DNA from: Pithys albifrons albifrons
Taxonomy: Eukaryota > Chordata > Aves > Passeriformes > Thamnophilidae
Reading direction: 5' to 3'
DNA length: 64,000 nucleotides
NCBI RefSeq assembly: GCF_047495875.1
Contig: NC_092463.1
Coordinates: 34,847,724 to 34,911,723 of the forward strand
Shown here: piece after piece, positions 10,743 to 20,070 of the stretch
Layout of the letters: every line of letters starts with the position of its first letter
Position numbering within the stretch: the first letter of the stretch is position 1
The notes under the pieces: generated by a model
Told to the model about the DNA's origin: nothing
Seen by the model: only the letters and a program-made list of their open reading frames with translations
Database searches by the model: none
Made by a program: the position numbers and the translations under genes

Positions 10743-11516
10743 AGGGTTGTTTCCCAGGGTATGTATGCTCTGAATCAGTTTTTTGAATAGGCCAAAATCT
10801 GCTCTCCGGAAGTCCAAAGCAGAGGTTTTAATGGTGGCTCTCCTTACATCCCTGAGGACTGAAAATTCTATTATTTCATGGTCACTATGCCCCAGGCGGC
10901 CTCCAACCACTACATCATCTACCAGCCCCTCTCTGTTTGTAAACAGTAGGTCTAGCAGGGCCTTACCCCTGGTAGGCTCATTTACCAGTTGATGAAGGAA
11001 ATTGTCCTCTATACACTCCAGGAACCTCCCTGACTGCCTCTTCTCTGCAGTATGAAGCTCCCAGCAGATATCTGGCAGGTTAAAGTCGCCCACAAGAACA
11101 AGGGCTGGAGATTTTGAGACATCCGCCAGCTGCTTGTAGAATAATTAATCTCCTTCATCATCCTGGTTGGGCGGTCTGTAACAGACACCCACAAGGGTGT
11201 CAGCCTTGTTGGCCTTGCCCCTGATTCTGGCCCACAGGCACTCAACCTTGTCACTGCTGACCTCAACTTCAACAGAGTCAAGAGACTCTCTAACATATAA
11301 AGCCACCCCTCCACCTCTCCTTCCCTGCCTGTCCTTTCTGAAGAGCTTGTAGCCCCCCATAGCAGCACTCCAGTCATGCAAGTCATCCCACCATGTTTCT
11401 GTGACAGCAACTATGTCATAGTTTTCCTGCTGCACTATGGCTTCCAGCTCCTCTTGTTTGTTTCCCATACTGCGTGCATTGGTGTACATGCACTTCAGCT
11501 GGGCCATTGATTTCAT
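10743..11516 (-). pseudogene. CR1 ORF2 segment: APE-type endonuclease, broken
   Basis: The N-terminal endonuclease of ORF2p nicks target DNA to prime reverse transcription. The likely natural start is the ATG at 11514-11516 (MKSMAQLKC). Motifs run in order: YTNARSM, VTETWW (the metal-binding Glu), a GGGVALYVRE stretch, VCYRPPNQ, then GDFNLPDICW and GHSDHEI (the Asp/His active-site motif). A TAA at 11145-11147 interrupts the frame between YRPPNQ and GDFN, while the reading frame itself is unchanged across it. About 330 bp further on, a CATA duplication at 10760-10767 shifts the frame just before the linker to the reverse transcriptase. The out-of-frame reading ends at TAA 10740-10742. The active-site motifs look intact; the polypeptide could not be made whole without readthrough and frameshifting. 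Confidence 0.9.
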
Positions 11517-11587
11517 TCTCAACTCGGGCTCTATGCCATTAGATCTATCTCTGGAGAGCCCAGTTGCCGTCCCTTCCCCCTTCAAAC

Positions 11588-11684
11588 CTAGTTTAAAGCC
11601 CTCCTAACCAACCCTGCCAGCTTATGGGCTACAGTTCTTTTGCCCTTCCTAGATAAATGAAGCCCATCTGCTTTGACGAGACTG
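11588..11684 (-). pseudogene. CR1 ORF1 C-terminal remnant
   Basis: About 32 codons read in from the 5' break to TAG at 11588-11590: a short lead, then DGLHLSRKGKR and a helical end finishing RRALN. CR1 ORF1 proteins of vertebrates carry an SGNH/GDSL-type esterase, and DGLH fits its C-terminal D-x-x-H catalytic motif. The rest of ORF1 is absent because of 5' truncation. ORF1 and ORF2 are separated here by about 70 bp up to the proposed ORF2 ATG. Confidence 0.7.
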
Positions 11685-11690
11685 GGCAAC

Positions 11691-14600
11691 ACAGAAATGA
11701 AAATTTACAGAAATAGTTATTCTAAGCATGTTCTAGCACAAACTTGAGTCCATTTTCTAACCTTTACCTAACCTTTAAGAACTGTTGGATCACTGGAAGG
11801 TGGTATTAGGACACGGGAAGTTAAGCTGTATCTCCTGTTTCACAATACCCCTCTGGGCATGTTGAAGGAAACTGGAATGGAAAGCAGTGAGCAGTTGAAT
11901 CAGGACAGTGATGAACTGGGAAACTGTTGAAGCAGAAGGCTGTGGAAGTGACGGCCACAATGAGGTTTAAAATTGGTGTGGCATCAGAGGAGATCATGTA
12001 GGAAGATATAGCTTAAAGGGACTCATTTCCAGACCTTAAATGTATGCTGAGGTTTTTGGACCTTGATCTTTCACTGTTGCATAGCAATTGGTTGACAAGA
12101 TATTTGCTTCATTTCCCTCTTGCCTTTAGAAAGAACATTGTGCTTCTTATTTGTGTAAGCAGTTAAAAGCATACACCTTAGATCTAATGCTATCCAAATC
12201 CTGAAAATACCAGCATTTTTCTGTGATGGAATACAATTTGACATTTTGAATTAATAAGTGTTTGACAATGCTAATCCAAAACCTGGTGTTTTGGCTCTAA
12301 GATTTGATGTTTAGTATAACTCAAACTCAGTAAATTTTGGGAGGGAAATGCCATGTATGGCAACAAGTCCAAACCCTGATGTCTATTCTGTGAAAACATT
12401 AAGGACATCTCATTTGTGAATCCTCTGAAGAAAGTAGTTCAGTAGTTCTGTCTAGAGCAAGGGGTCTTTTGGTGAACTACAAGGCAAGAATTCTATGGAA
12501 ATAACAATTTAAATTTTAAAGATCTCTTTGGTAAAATCATATCTATTTCTTCAGTACAAACAAGTTTATGATAAGAACATTTTTTACTTTGGTAACAACT
12601 TCATTTGTTTCTTTCCCTAAGTTTCTTTAAACTTTGGGAGTGCTTGTGAGTGTAACTTGAGTTTGACCTATTTCTAGCAATCACAAAGCTTGCTTCAAAC
12701 TCTGGCTATTCTGAAATGCTCTGTTTTGATACTGACAGCATTTAAACCCTTCTCACTTTACCCCAAAAACTGGAAACTATTTCTTGATTTGTGAGGGGTA
12801 AGGAGTGGCCTGAAATGATAAAATTGCCTTAGGAGACTATAAAATGTATCATGAGATGGAGTTCTATTAGCATATAAAATTGTCTTTGGCTTGGTTGCGT
12901 CTCCAAGTTTACCAAAACATACACAAATAGTTTCTGGTTCTGAGAAGTGCATAGACCTCAGCTTTGCATACAGCCATCTCTCCAAACCACAACTCACTAA
13001 AGAATGTCAGTGTGATGTTTGGCTAGTTAAAGGAGGGCAGCACTCCTAAAGCAGACTTGTGGTTTGATCCCTGCAGTAAGAAGGCTCAAATGTTAGAGAG
13101 AGATTATTTTCTTTCACATGTATTATAATTTACTTTTTTCCACAGTCTGAAGTAGCACCACCTGTGTAACCTTATTTAGCTGCCTTCACACATTTTTCTT
13201 TCCCTCAGCTAATATTCTGCCAAAGTGACAAACTTTCCTCACTTTGAACTGCAGAACACCATGAAAGCTGGCATTTCTCAGCCTTGTCCAATACTGTAAG
13301 TCTTCTATGCGCTGTTCATTGGGACCTGTCATTTTATTAATACTGTAAGAACATGACTGCTACAAGACAAGAATAAGTCTCAGAGAGAAACTGTTAAAAC
13401 TTGCAAAAATAAAAAATAGAAAAGGTGGACGCATATAATGATCTGTTGTTTGCTTAATCCTGAGTCTTTCCCAAGAATGGAAAGACAGGTAAGTTGCTAC
13501 TGCCCTTTGATTAAGAATTTTTTCCAGAGTAGAGGCTGTGAGGAACATAGATCCAAGAACCTGAATTTGGTGTTAGCAAGAGGAGCTCGCAATTATATTT
13601 CCTTACCTTTAGGTTGTCAAAAAATTAAATAAATAAAAACTAGTAAATTTTACAACCTTTAAGTCCTTTCTCATCATCGGGGTCCTGAGGGATGTTCATT
13701 CAGTTTTTGGCTTCTCAGTTCATTCTGCTAATGAGAATGGCACTTAGGCTGGGATATTTGAAACCTGCATATAAGTTCACCGAGAACAACAGAGGCCTGA
13801 CACTTGTCACATATTTAATTTCTGCTCTCTGGGACACAACACAAAAATTATGATAATCACCATTTCATCCCAACTGAGGAATCTTGTCTCCATTCCAGTT
13901 CATTTTCCACTCACAACAATCTATCTTTTTCTGTCTCTACAGTGATGGTAGTTCATAGCAAATGATCTGCCATGTGGGTAAGTGGCATTCAGTTCCTCTC
14001 TTCCTGCTCTCTGCCATCTGTGAAATTGCTTTGCTATCTGTTACTTTTTGTCCAGCCTAACAGAGCTGGCTGTTCCTGAAATGGCCTAGAATTGATTTCA
14101 AAGAAATTCAGATCTGTGAAAAGATAGGTGCAAATTCCTAGCCAGAGGAGGCAATTAGTAGCCTAATTCAGTCCTTTTTAGCCCCAAATATGGGCCTTCC
14201 AGTGACCCAGAAGTCTTATTTTTACAGTGAACAGCACTTTTGTTAAAGCTCTTACTAACATGGGGAAAGGAATTTGTTAAAATACTAATTTTATTTCCAT
14301 AGTATCCCTTTAAACACAAGCCAACTCTATGTTTTCCTGAGAACCAATGAAGCTTGAGATTTTTTTTAATTAAAACCCAGCAAAGGTGGGGTTTTTATTT
14401 CGTTTCCCGTTGAATGCATTTGAAGCACCTCTGTCTCCAGCTGGCCATGGGAGCAGAGCCAACCCATAATGGTTTCAAGCCCAGTGTGTGCATGGAGGAA
14501 AGGGTTTTCACCTGATTGATGACTCTGAAAGCATTTGCAGCACAGGGTGCTGAAGCTGGTAGCACTGGAGTTGTTTAGAAGATAAGACAGAGTAGGTTGA

Positions 14601-15915
14601 TGTGTTTTTTAAAACTGGGCAATTCTTCCCTGTCAAGTGCAGTTAATGGCATGTGAAGGGTATCATTTCATCGGCTTGTGGGCACTGTGCTCCATGAAAC
14701 CTTTTGAAGTGGTTGCCAGAGGCTGAAGCTGAGATGGGTTGAACTTCCTCACTGTCCTTTTCTGTGGCCTTACAGCCATTCTTTCAGCTGTGCTGTGGTA
14801 AGTTCTGTTACTCAGCCCATCTATCCTGAATTTTGTAGGAGTAGGCCTGAAAATTAGTTGTTCACTGTGTATTGATTAAGAATGCAAAGCAGCGTAACAC
14901 TGAAGCACCTTCCACAACCTTAGTATCCTTTTCAACCTTACTTAACATTTACTGCTTCTGAAGCCTTCTATTGCTCCAGTTTTAGCCTGGATTTTTTTAG
15001 GAAATTCATAGTATCTCTACCTGATCTATTACCCAATGGCCACATTGTCATTTCCTTAGGCATAATAAGGTTGTTGGCCAGAGTGACTTAATCTTTGCTT
15101 TGGGGCCCTGTGATCTTGCAGTCATCTTTACAGCACCTCGCTAGTGGGAATGCTTCCAGCATTATGCTGTAGAGGAGCAAAGGAGACATCTTTATGAAGG
15201 AGTCCACTCTCAATCATCATATGTGGGTAGGACTGAGGTCTGTTATGTTCAAAGTTCACAGGTTCAAGGAGCAGGAAAGAGGATAGGGTGTTAAGCAGAA
15301 TGTGAAATGGCCCCAGGGTTGCCCTTTGGAGGCATTGACTTTTTGACTGGAGAGGACAAAACATGCTTAAGAGCTCTTAAAAATATGAAAAAGGTATAAG
15401 AAATACGGAAACTAGAAAGAAGAGAAGGAGGCTAAGGGAAGGACAAGGGGCAAGGTAACACAAACCTTGCTCATTGGGATGTGTGTCTGTAAAAATGGGG
15501 CTGTATATTTGAAAATGTGCTTTTCTGTAGGTTTTCAGGTTGCTGCTTCTCACCAGCTCAGAAGGTGCATGCATGGCCTGTTTTATGATAGATTAGTGTT
15601 TCCGCGTGGAACCATAAAGCGTAGATATGCTTGAAGATGGGCAGGTGGCAGGAGAAATTATCTGAATTTTATCAAAAGCCAAAAATTCAGAGAGACAGAT
15701 GTTTGGTTTCAGTTCTGGGCAGATGCTCAGGTCAAGTCTTATTTTGTCCAAACCACTTCCCCTACCCTTAGGCATGATATTTTCAGAGTGAAAGGGCAGG
15801 CAAAGCCCAAGGAGATTCCAGAACACAACTTGTTTGCAGCTGGCTGGACACGGAATTCATCAGCAACAAAGCAGGACTCGCTCTTCTCCTGCGGATATAG
15901 GGAGAACTTGGCCTT
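11691..15915. other. unique sequence, no gene recognised
   Basis: About 4.2 kb of AT-rich sequence with only short ORFs. GTGGTTTGATCCCTGCA at about 13060-13076 resembles a tRNA B box, but there is no matching A box or cloverleaf. No transposon is recognised. Confidence 0.55.
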
Positions 15916-15951
15916 GTGCACGCACACAGAAGCATGCACATGTATGCATGC
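15916..15951. repeat. alternating purine-pyrimidine tract
   Basis: Two runs, GTGCACGCACACA and GCATGCACATGTATGCATGC (15932-15951), alternate strictly between purine and pyrimidine, apart from a short break. Such tracts favour Z-DNA. The second run is also a near palindrome, with two mismatched pairs. Confidence 0.7.
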
Positions 15952-16059
15952 TCATGCACCAGAACAAACCAGTTCTGCCCTGTCTGCTGGGTAGGCTTTG
16001 GTTACAGTATCTGAAGCCAGAGATTTCATTTAAGCTCTTTGGACTCTGAGTGCTGTAGC

Positions 16060-16460
16060 CTTGCCTTTCTCCGAGCCAGAAAAATCCTCCCCCCTTGCTG
16101 CCCTCCCTTTCCAGCACGCACAACACAGAAAGCCAAAACCGACCCAAGCTTGCCTTTGCAGCTGGGACTTATCAGCCAGAACACACACATGTAGGTCATC
16201 CATGGGAACTCGGCAAAGTGTTGGATCAACAAGAGCACTGGAGGGGTGCAGGGCAGCGGGAGGAGGAGGGATGGAATCTTTTTTTATTATCATTATTATT
16301 ATTGTCTGTTTTTTTAGAAAGGAAAAGGAAGAAAGATTACAGCAGCTTTTCTATTAAATGAAAAGATTAGCATGCCGTGGATGCTTTGCAGGGGCGTGAT
16401 GAGATTTGCAGCAGATGAGTTGGTTGCTAGGCAATGCTAATGAAAAGCAGGCTTTCAAAA
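16060..16460. other. candidate regulatory block with an RFX-like X-box
   Basis: This block is denser in CpG and motif-like words than its flanks. GTTGCTAGGCAAT at 16423-16435 resembles the paired half-sites of RFX X-boxes, followed at once by GCTAATGAAA, a homeodomain-type core. A T-rich/ATT tract (16279-16315) splits the block. Conservation cannot be tested here; this is a motif-based suggestion only. Confidence 0.3.
16279..16315. repeat. T-rich / (ATT)n simple repeat
   Basis: T-runs flank TTATTATCATTATTATTATT. It is an ordinary microsatellite-like tract, and length variation between individuals would be expected. Confidence 0.85.
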
Positions 16461-16690
16461 CTTCTGTGCTGTGTGGGCACAAAAGTTATCTAGCCTCTCT
16501 CCTGCAGCCCCTCTCATACCTCCCATCTTCCCTGCTACCCCATGCAACCTCCCAAATGTTTATAAAATCCTCAACAGGAACAAGTAAGACAGATGCTGAA
16601 CTGGGACTTTGACAGCTCACTGTTCCTAAGCTGCCCAGGAGACAGATATGTACACAACTTTGCTGATTTTCTTTTCCTCCTTAGAAAGGT

Positions 16691-16800
16691 AATACAAAAC
16701 AAAAGAACAGAAAACAAAACAAACAAAAGAACCACAAAAACCAAACAAAAACCCAAACATAAAACACACATACACAAGAATAAAACCAAACCAATAAAAG
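16691..16800. repeat. A/C-only low-complexity tract (AAAC-rich)
   Basis: About 110 bases almost lacking T and G on this strand, made of AAAC, ACCAAAC and CACACA words. Such degenerate AAAC/AACC tracts are frequent in bird genomes. The complement is T/G-rich, like 43821-43923. Confidence 0.85.
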
Positions 16801-16816
16801 AGAGAGAGAGAGAGAA
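16799..16816. repeat. (GA)n microsatellite
   Basis: Eight AG units directly abut the A/C tract, giving a compound simple repeat. Confidence 0.9.
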
Positions 16817-18597
16817 GTTAGCAGTCACTCCCAAAGCAGCTCAGTCTCCGATTTCAGAGTTCAGTCAGAGTTTAGGGCTTGCATATGTGTACGTGTGAAT
16901 GTTGGGGGTAGGTACATGTTTGTTTTCCATTTCTCTCCATGCGTTTTCAAGCTGGGCTCTAGCTCTTCCCCTCCTCCCATCCTGCTTCAAACCTCCTTTC
17001 CCTTTCAAGGCCTTCTGACACAATGAGCTTATTTTCCCATGCTCCCTGTGAAAGCTGGGGTATGTGTGTGAAAGCTGCAGCCTCAGAGGACTCTTTAAAT
17101 ACAGAAATTAAACATTGCTGAAGTTTCAGATGGGGTTTCTGCCATATTTATAAATGACCCATGTTTTGCTCCCCTTCTCAGAAGTATCAGCATTCTTAGA
17201 TGTCTTACCGTCCGTCTCTCTCAATTGTTTAAGTGAATTTAGTGTTGGTATGACAGCATTGAAGACTGATGTTTACTGCTTGCTCCACACTCTCCTTATT
17301 GCTGTGGCTAGTGTGCCTCAATCCTAAAGCAAAGTTCTTTTCAAAGAAGGTTATTTCCATGGTCAGTCCTAGGCTAAAACTGCCAAAGAGGCAGCATTTA
17401 ACAAGGTCTAATTCTAAATAATCCAATGGGAGTAACATAACCCTGACATGAAAAATGAATGCTTCAAGGTTACTGAGTTACCTTGGGCCTCTAGATTGGG
17501 CAGGGCAACCTGCAGAAGCAGTGCCTCACTGCCCTGCCAACTTTGAGGTTTCACCCACCCCTGCCACAGGATATCACATTGGATGTGAAGGGATATAGTC
17601 TCACTTTAATGCCAGTGTTTATTTTTCATGAATGCTTCTGGGGAGGTAAGAGGTTAGTGTGAATTGGAAACAGAGTTTAAAATTACTGTGAGTACGAGTC
17701 TCCTATGGTGGTCCCATAAAGGTAGTCCAAATTCAATCATTAATGGTCTTGGCTGAGGTCTGCAGAAGTCAGTGGCACTTGGCTTAATGAAAACAAGAGC
17801 CTGTGGGGGTTTTGTGGGATTTTTTTTGTTTTGTTTTGTTCTAAAACATGCTGGAGCAGCTTTATTTTTCCTGGACTCTTTCTCTCTGATGCCAGTATGA
17901 ATTGTTAATCAATAAGAAATTCCTTGGGCAGCTGGATTTTATAGGGCTGCTGCAGTGACCTCTTTACACTGTATTTCAGATGGCAGAGACCAATATGTTA
18001 CTTTTTTTTTTTCCTTCTTTTTTTCTACCATCAGCACTATTTTAGTCAGTACTGCATGGATAGATGAGCTATTAAACCAAGGTCCTGATCATATGTGATT
18101 TCAAGGCACTCCCTTCAGAAGTTCATCTCTCAGTTATCAGGTAGGGGAATTTAGTTTTGATTCCATAAATTGTCTTGCTTTTTCAATTAAATAGGGATGG
18201 CAAATTTCTAAATGCTTGGGAATACAGCCAGCTGCTGTGTGGTAACTGTGGATGACTATTCAGGTAAATGCTTCATTATTTGGAGTAAGAACTTGCAGGA
18301 CACATTATAGGATGTCTTAGGGAGTGTGGTAAGGGCAAAGCAACTATATGTCGTCCTTCTTTCTCCTTTGTCAGGCCAAGCAAAATGCCTGGATGGTTCA
18401 CCATTTTTGAAACCTGGCTCCAGACATTGCAAGTCTACAGAGACATGCCTGCAAGGTGTTGTTGGCCATTAGAAAAGGAAACTTGTTTTTCCTGTTCTTC
18501 CTAAGCTGTTGTGTAGTGCTTTCTGGCTTGGCTAACGGCTGCCCCCAGCTCAATTTCAGTTGTGGATATAGGCATTCCTTTGTGTAGCTTGGTCTTC
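16817..18597. other. unique sequence with short T-rich runs
   Basis: No gene is recognised. T-rich runs occur at 17819-17841 (TTTTG units) and 18002-18026. The region ends where the second CR1 begins. Confidence 0.55.
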
Positions 18598-20070
18598 TTC
18601 ACAAAATCACAGAGTATGCCAAGTTGGAAGGGACCCACAAGGATCATTGAGTCCAACTCCTGGCTCTGCACAGGACCATCCTCCAGTGACACCATGTGCC
18701 CAAGAGTATTGTCCAAATGCTTGTTGAACTCTGTCGGGCTTAGTGCTGTGACCTCTGCCCTGTGGGAGCCTGTTTCCGTGCCCAGCCACCCTTTGGATGA
18801 AGAACCTGTTTTTAATATCCAACCTAAACCTACCCAGACACAACTTCAGGCCATTTCCTTGGGTTCTGTCACTAGTCAACACAAAGAAGAGATCAGTGCC
18901 TGCCCCTTCTCTTCCCCTCATAAGGAAGTTTTAACTGCCGGGAGGTCTCCCCTCAGTCTCCTCTTCTCCAGGCTGAACAGACCAAGTGACCTCAGCCACT
19001 CCTCATACAGCTTCTCATCCAGATCCTTCCCAATCCTCATGGCCCTCCTTTGGATTCTTTCTAGTAGCTTAGTATCTTTCTTATATTGTGGTGCCCAAAA
19101 CCGCACACAATATTCAAGGTGAGGCTGCCCCAGTGCAGAGCAGAGTGCAACAGTCCCCTCCCTTGACCGGCTGGCGATGCTGTGCCTGATGCCCCCAGGA
19201 CATGGTTGGCCATCCTGGCTGCCAGGTCACTGCTGACTCATATTCAACTTGCCATCCACCAGGACCCCCAGGTCCCTTTCCCAGCACTGCTTTAAAGTGT
19301 CTCATTCCCCAGCCTGTACGAACATCCAGGGTCACCCCATCCCAGGTGCAGAATCCAGCACTTTCCCTTATTGAACGTCATATGGTTGCTGATTGCCCAG
19401 TTCTCTGATTTGTCGAGGTCTCTCTGCAGAGCCTCTCTGCCTTCAAGGGAGTTTTGTGTTATCTGCAAACTTGCTTAGTATTTCTTTCTAGTCCTGTGTC
19501 CAAGGCATTTATGAAGATGTTGAAGAGCACAAGGCCTAAGATGGAACCCTGTGGAACCCCACCAGTGACAGGTCACCAGTCTAATGTTACCCCATTCACT
19601 ATTACCCTCCTGTGCTTGACCCGTGAGCCAATTGCTCACCCACCATGTGATGTGTTTATCCAGCTGTGCTGGACATTTTGTCCAGAAGGATACTGTGAGA
19701 GAAAGTACCAAACAGTTTATTGAAATCCAGAAAGTTTACATCAACTGGCTTCCCTTGATCAATAGGTGGGCTACTTTGTCATAAAATGAAATCAGGTTGG
19801 ATAAACAGGACCTCCCTCTCATGAAGCCGTGCTGGCTGTGACCAAGGACAGCATTGTCTTTAAGGTGTTTTTCAATACATCCCAGAATAATCTTCTCCAT
19901 AACTTTACTAGGCACTTAAGTAAGACTGACAGGCTTGTAGTTTGCAGGATCCTCCTTCTTCCCCTTCTTTAAAATCGGGACATCTGCCATCTTCCAGTCA
20001 GCTGAGACCTCTCTGCATTCCAAAGACCATTCAAAAATCATTGAGAAAGGTTTTGCAATGACATCAGTCA
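18598..20070 (-). mobile_element. older CR1 LINE, 5'-truncated, frames broken
   Basis: The 3' end reads on the plus strand as CACAAAATCACAGAGTATGCC, then TTGGAAGGGACCCACAAGG and ATTGAGTCCAACTCC, a well known CR1 3' UTR pattern. Minus-strand reading gives CR1 ORF2 pieces in several frames: RFRLDIKNRFF (around 18830), [10 protein letters not shown] (just below 19106) with [15 protein letters not shown] after it, and the reverse-transcriptase core region up to about 20070, where similarity fades. Many stops and frame changes are present. Its 3' UTR is of a different type from the copy at 8631, so the two belong to different CR1 subfamilies and ages. Length is about 1.47 kb. Confidence 0.9.
18607..20060 (-). 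pseudogene. decayed CR1 ORF2 (reverse transcriptase part)
   Basis: Recognisable but not translatable. The best kept piece is the 62-codon frame 18918-19106, holding the APQYKKD, ERIQRRA and [11 protein letters not shown] motifs of the CR1 C-terminal region. Upstream parts corresponding to the PQG motif region (near 19540-19570) sit in other frames. The active-site aspartates cannot be confirmed in a single frame. Function is lost. Confidence 0.8.

Larger units (their letters stand above)
8631..11690 (-). mobile_element. CR1 LINE, 5'-truncated, well preserved
   Basis: A non-LTR retrotransposon read on the minus strand. Its 3' end (8631-8660) is made of ATTCTATG-type units in reverse complement, the hallmark of CR1, followed inward by a short 3' UTR and the ORF2 stop at 8726-8728. 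Going upstream come the reverse transcriptase, then the endonuclease, the ORF1/ORF2 junction, and the last codons of ORF1, until homology stops around 11680-11690. A full CR1 is roughly 4.5 kb, so about one third, including the 5' UTR/promoter and most of ORF1, is missing. That is the usual outcome of incomplete target-primed reverse transcription. Only two lesions interrupt ORF2, so this is a fairly young insertion compared with the CR1 at 18598. The 5' boundary is accurate to about 20 bp. Confidence 0.95.

Noticed and set aside
8733..11000. Several long plus-strand ORFs (for example 8801-9304, 9375-9794, 9725-10204)
   Set aside because: They lie antisense to the CR1 ORF2 and are shadows of its codon structure; no independent family resemblance.
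10740..11410. Additional frames around the CR1 endonuclease (for example 11009-11410 minus)
   Set aside because: Alternative frame of the same CR1 DNA; the conserved endonuclease motifs lie in the other frame.
13055..13080. tRNA-like B box (GTGGTTTGATCCC)
   Set aside because: No A box, acceptor stem or cloverleaf could be drawn around it.
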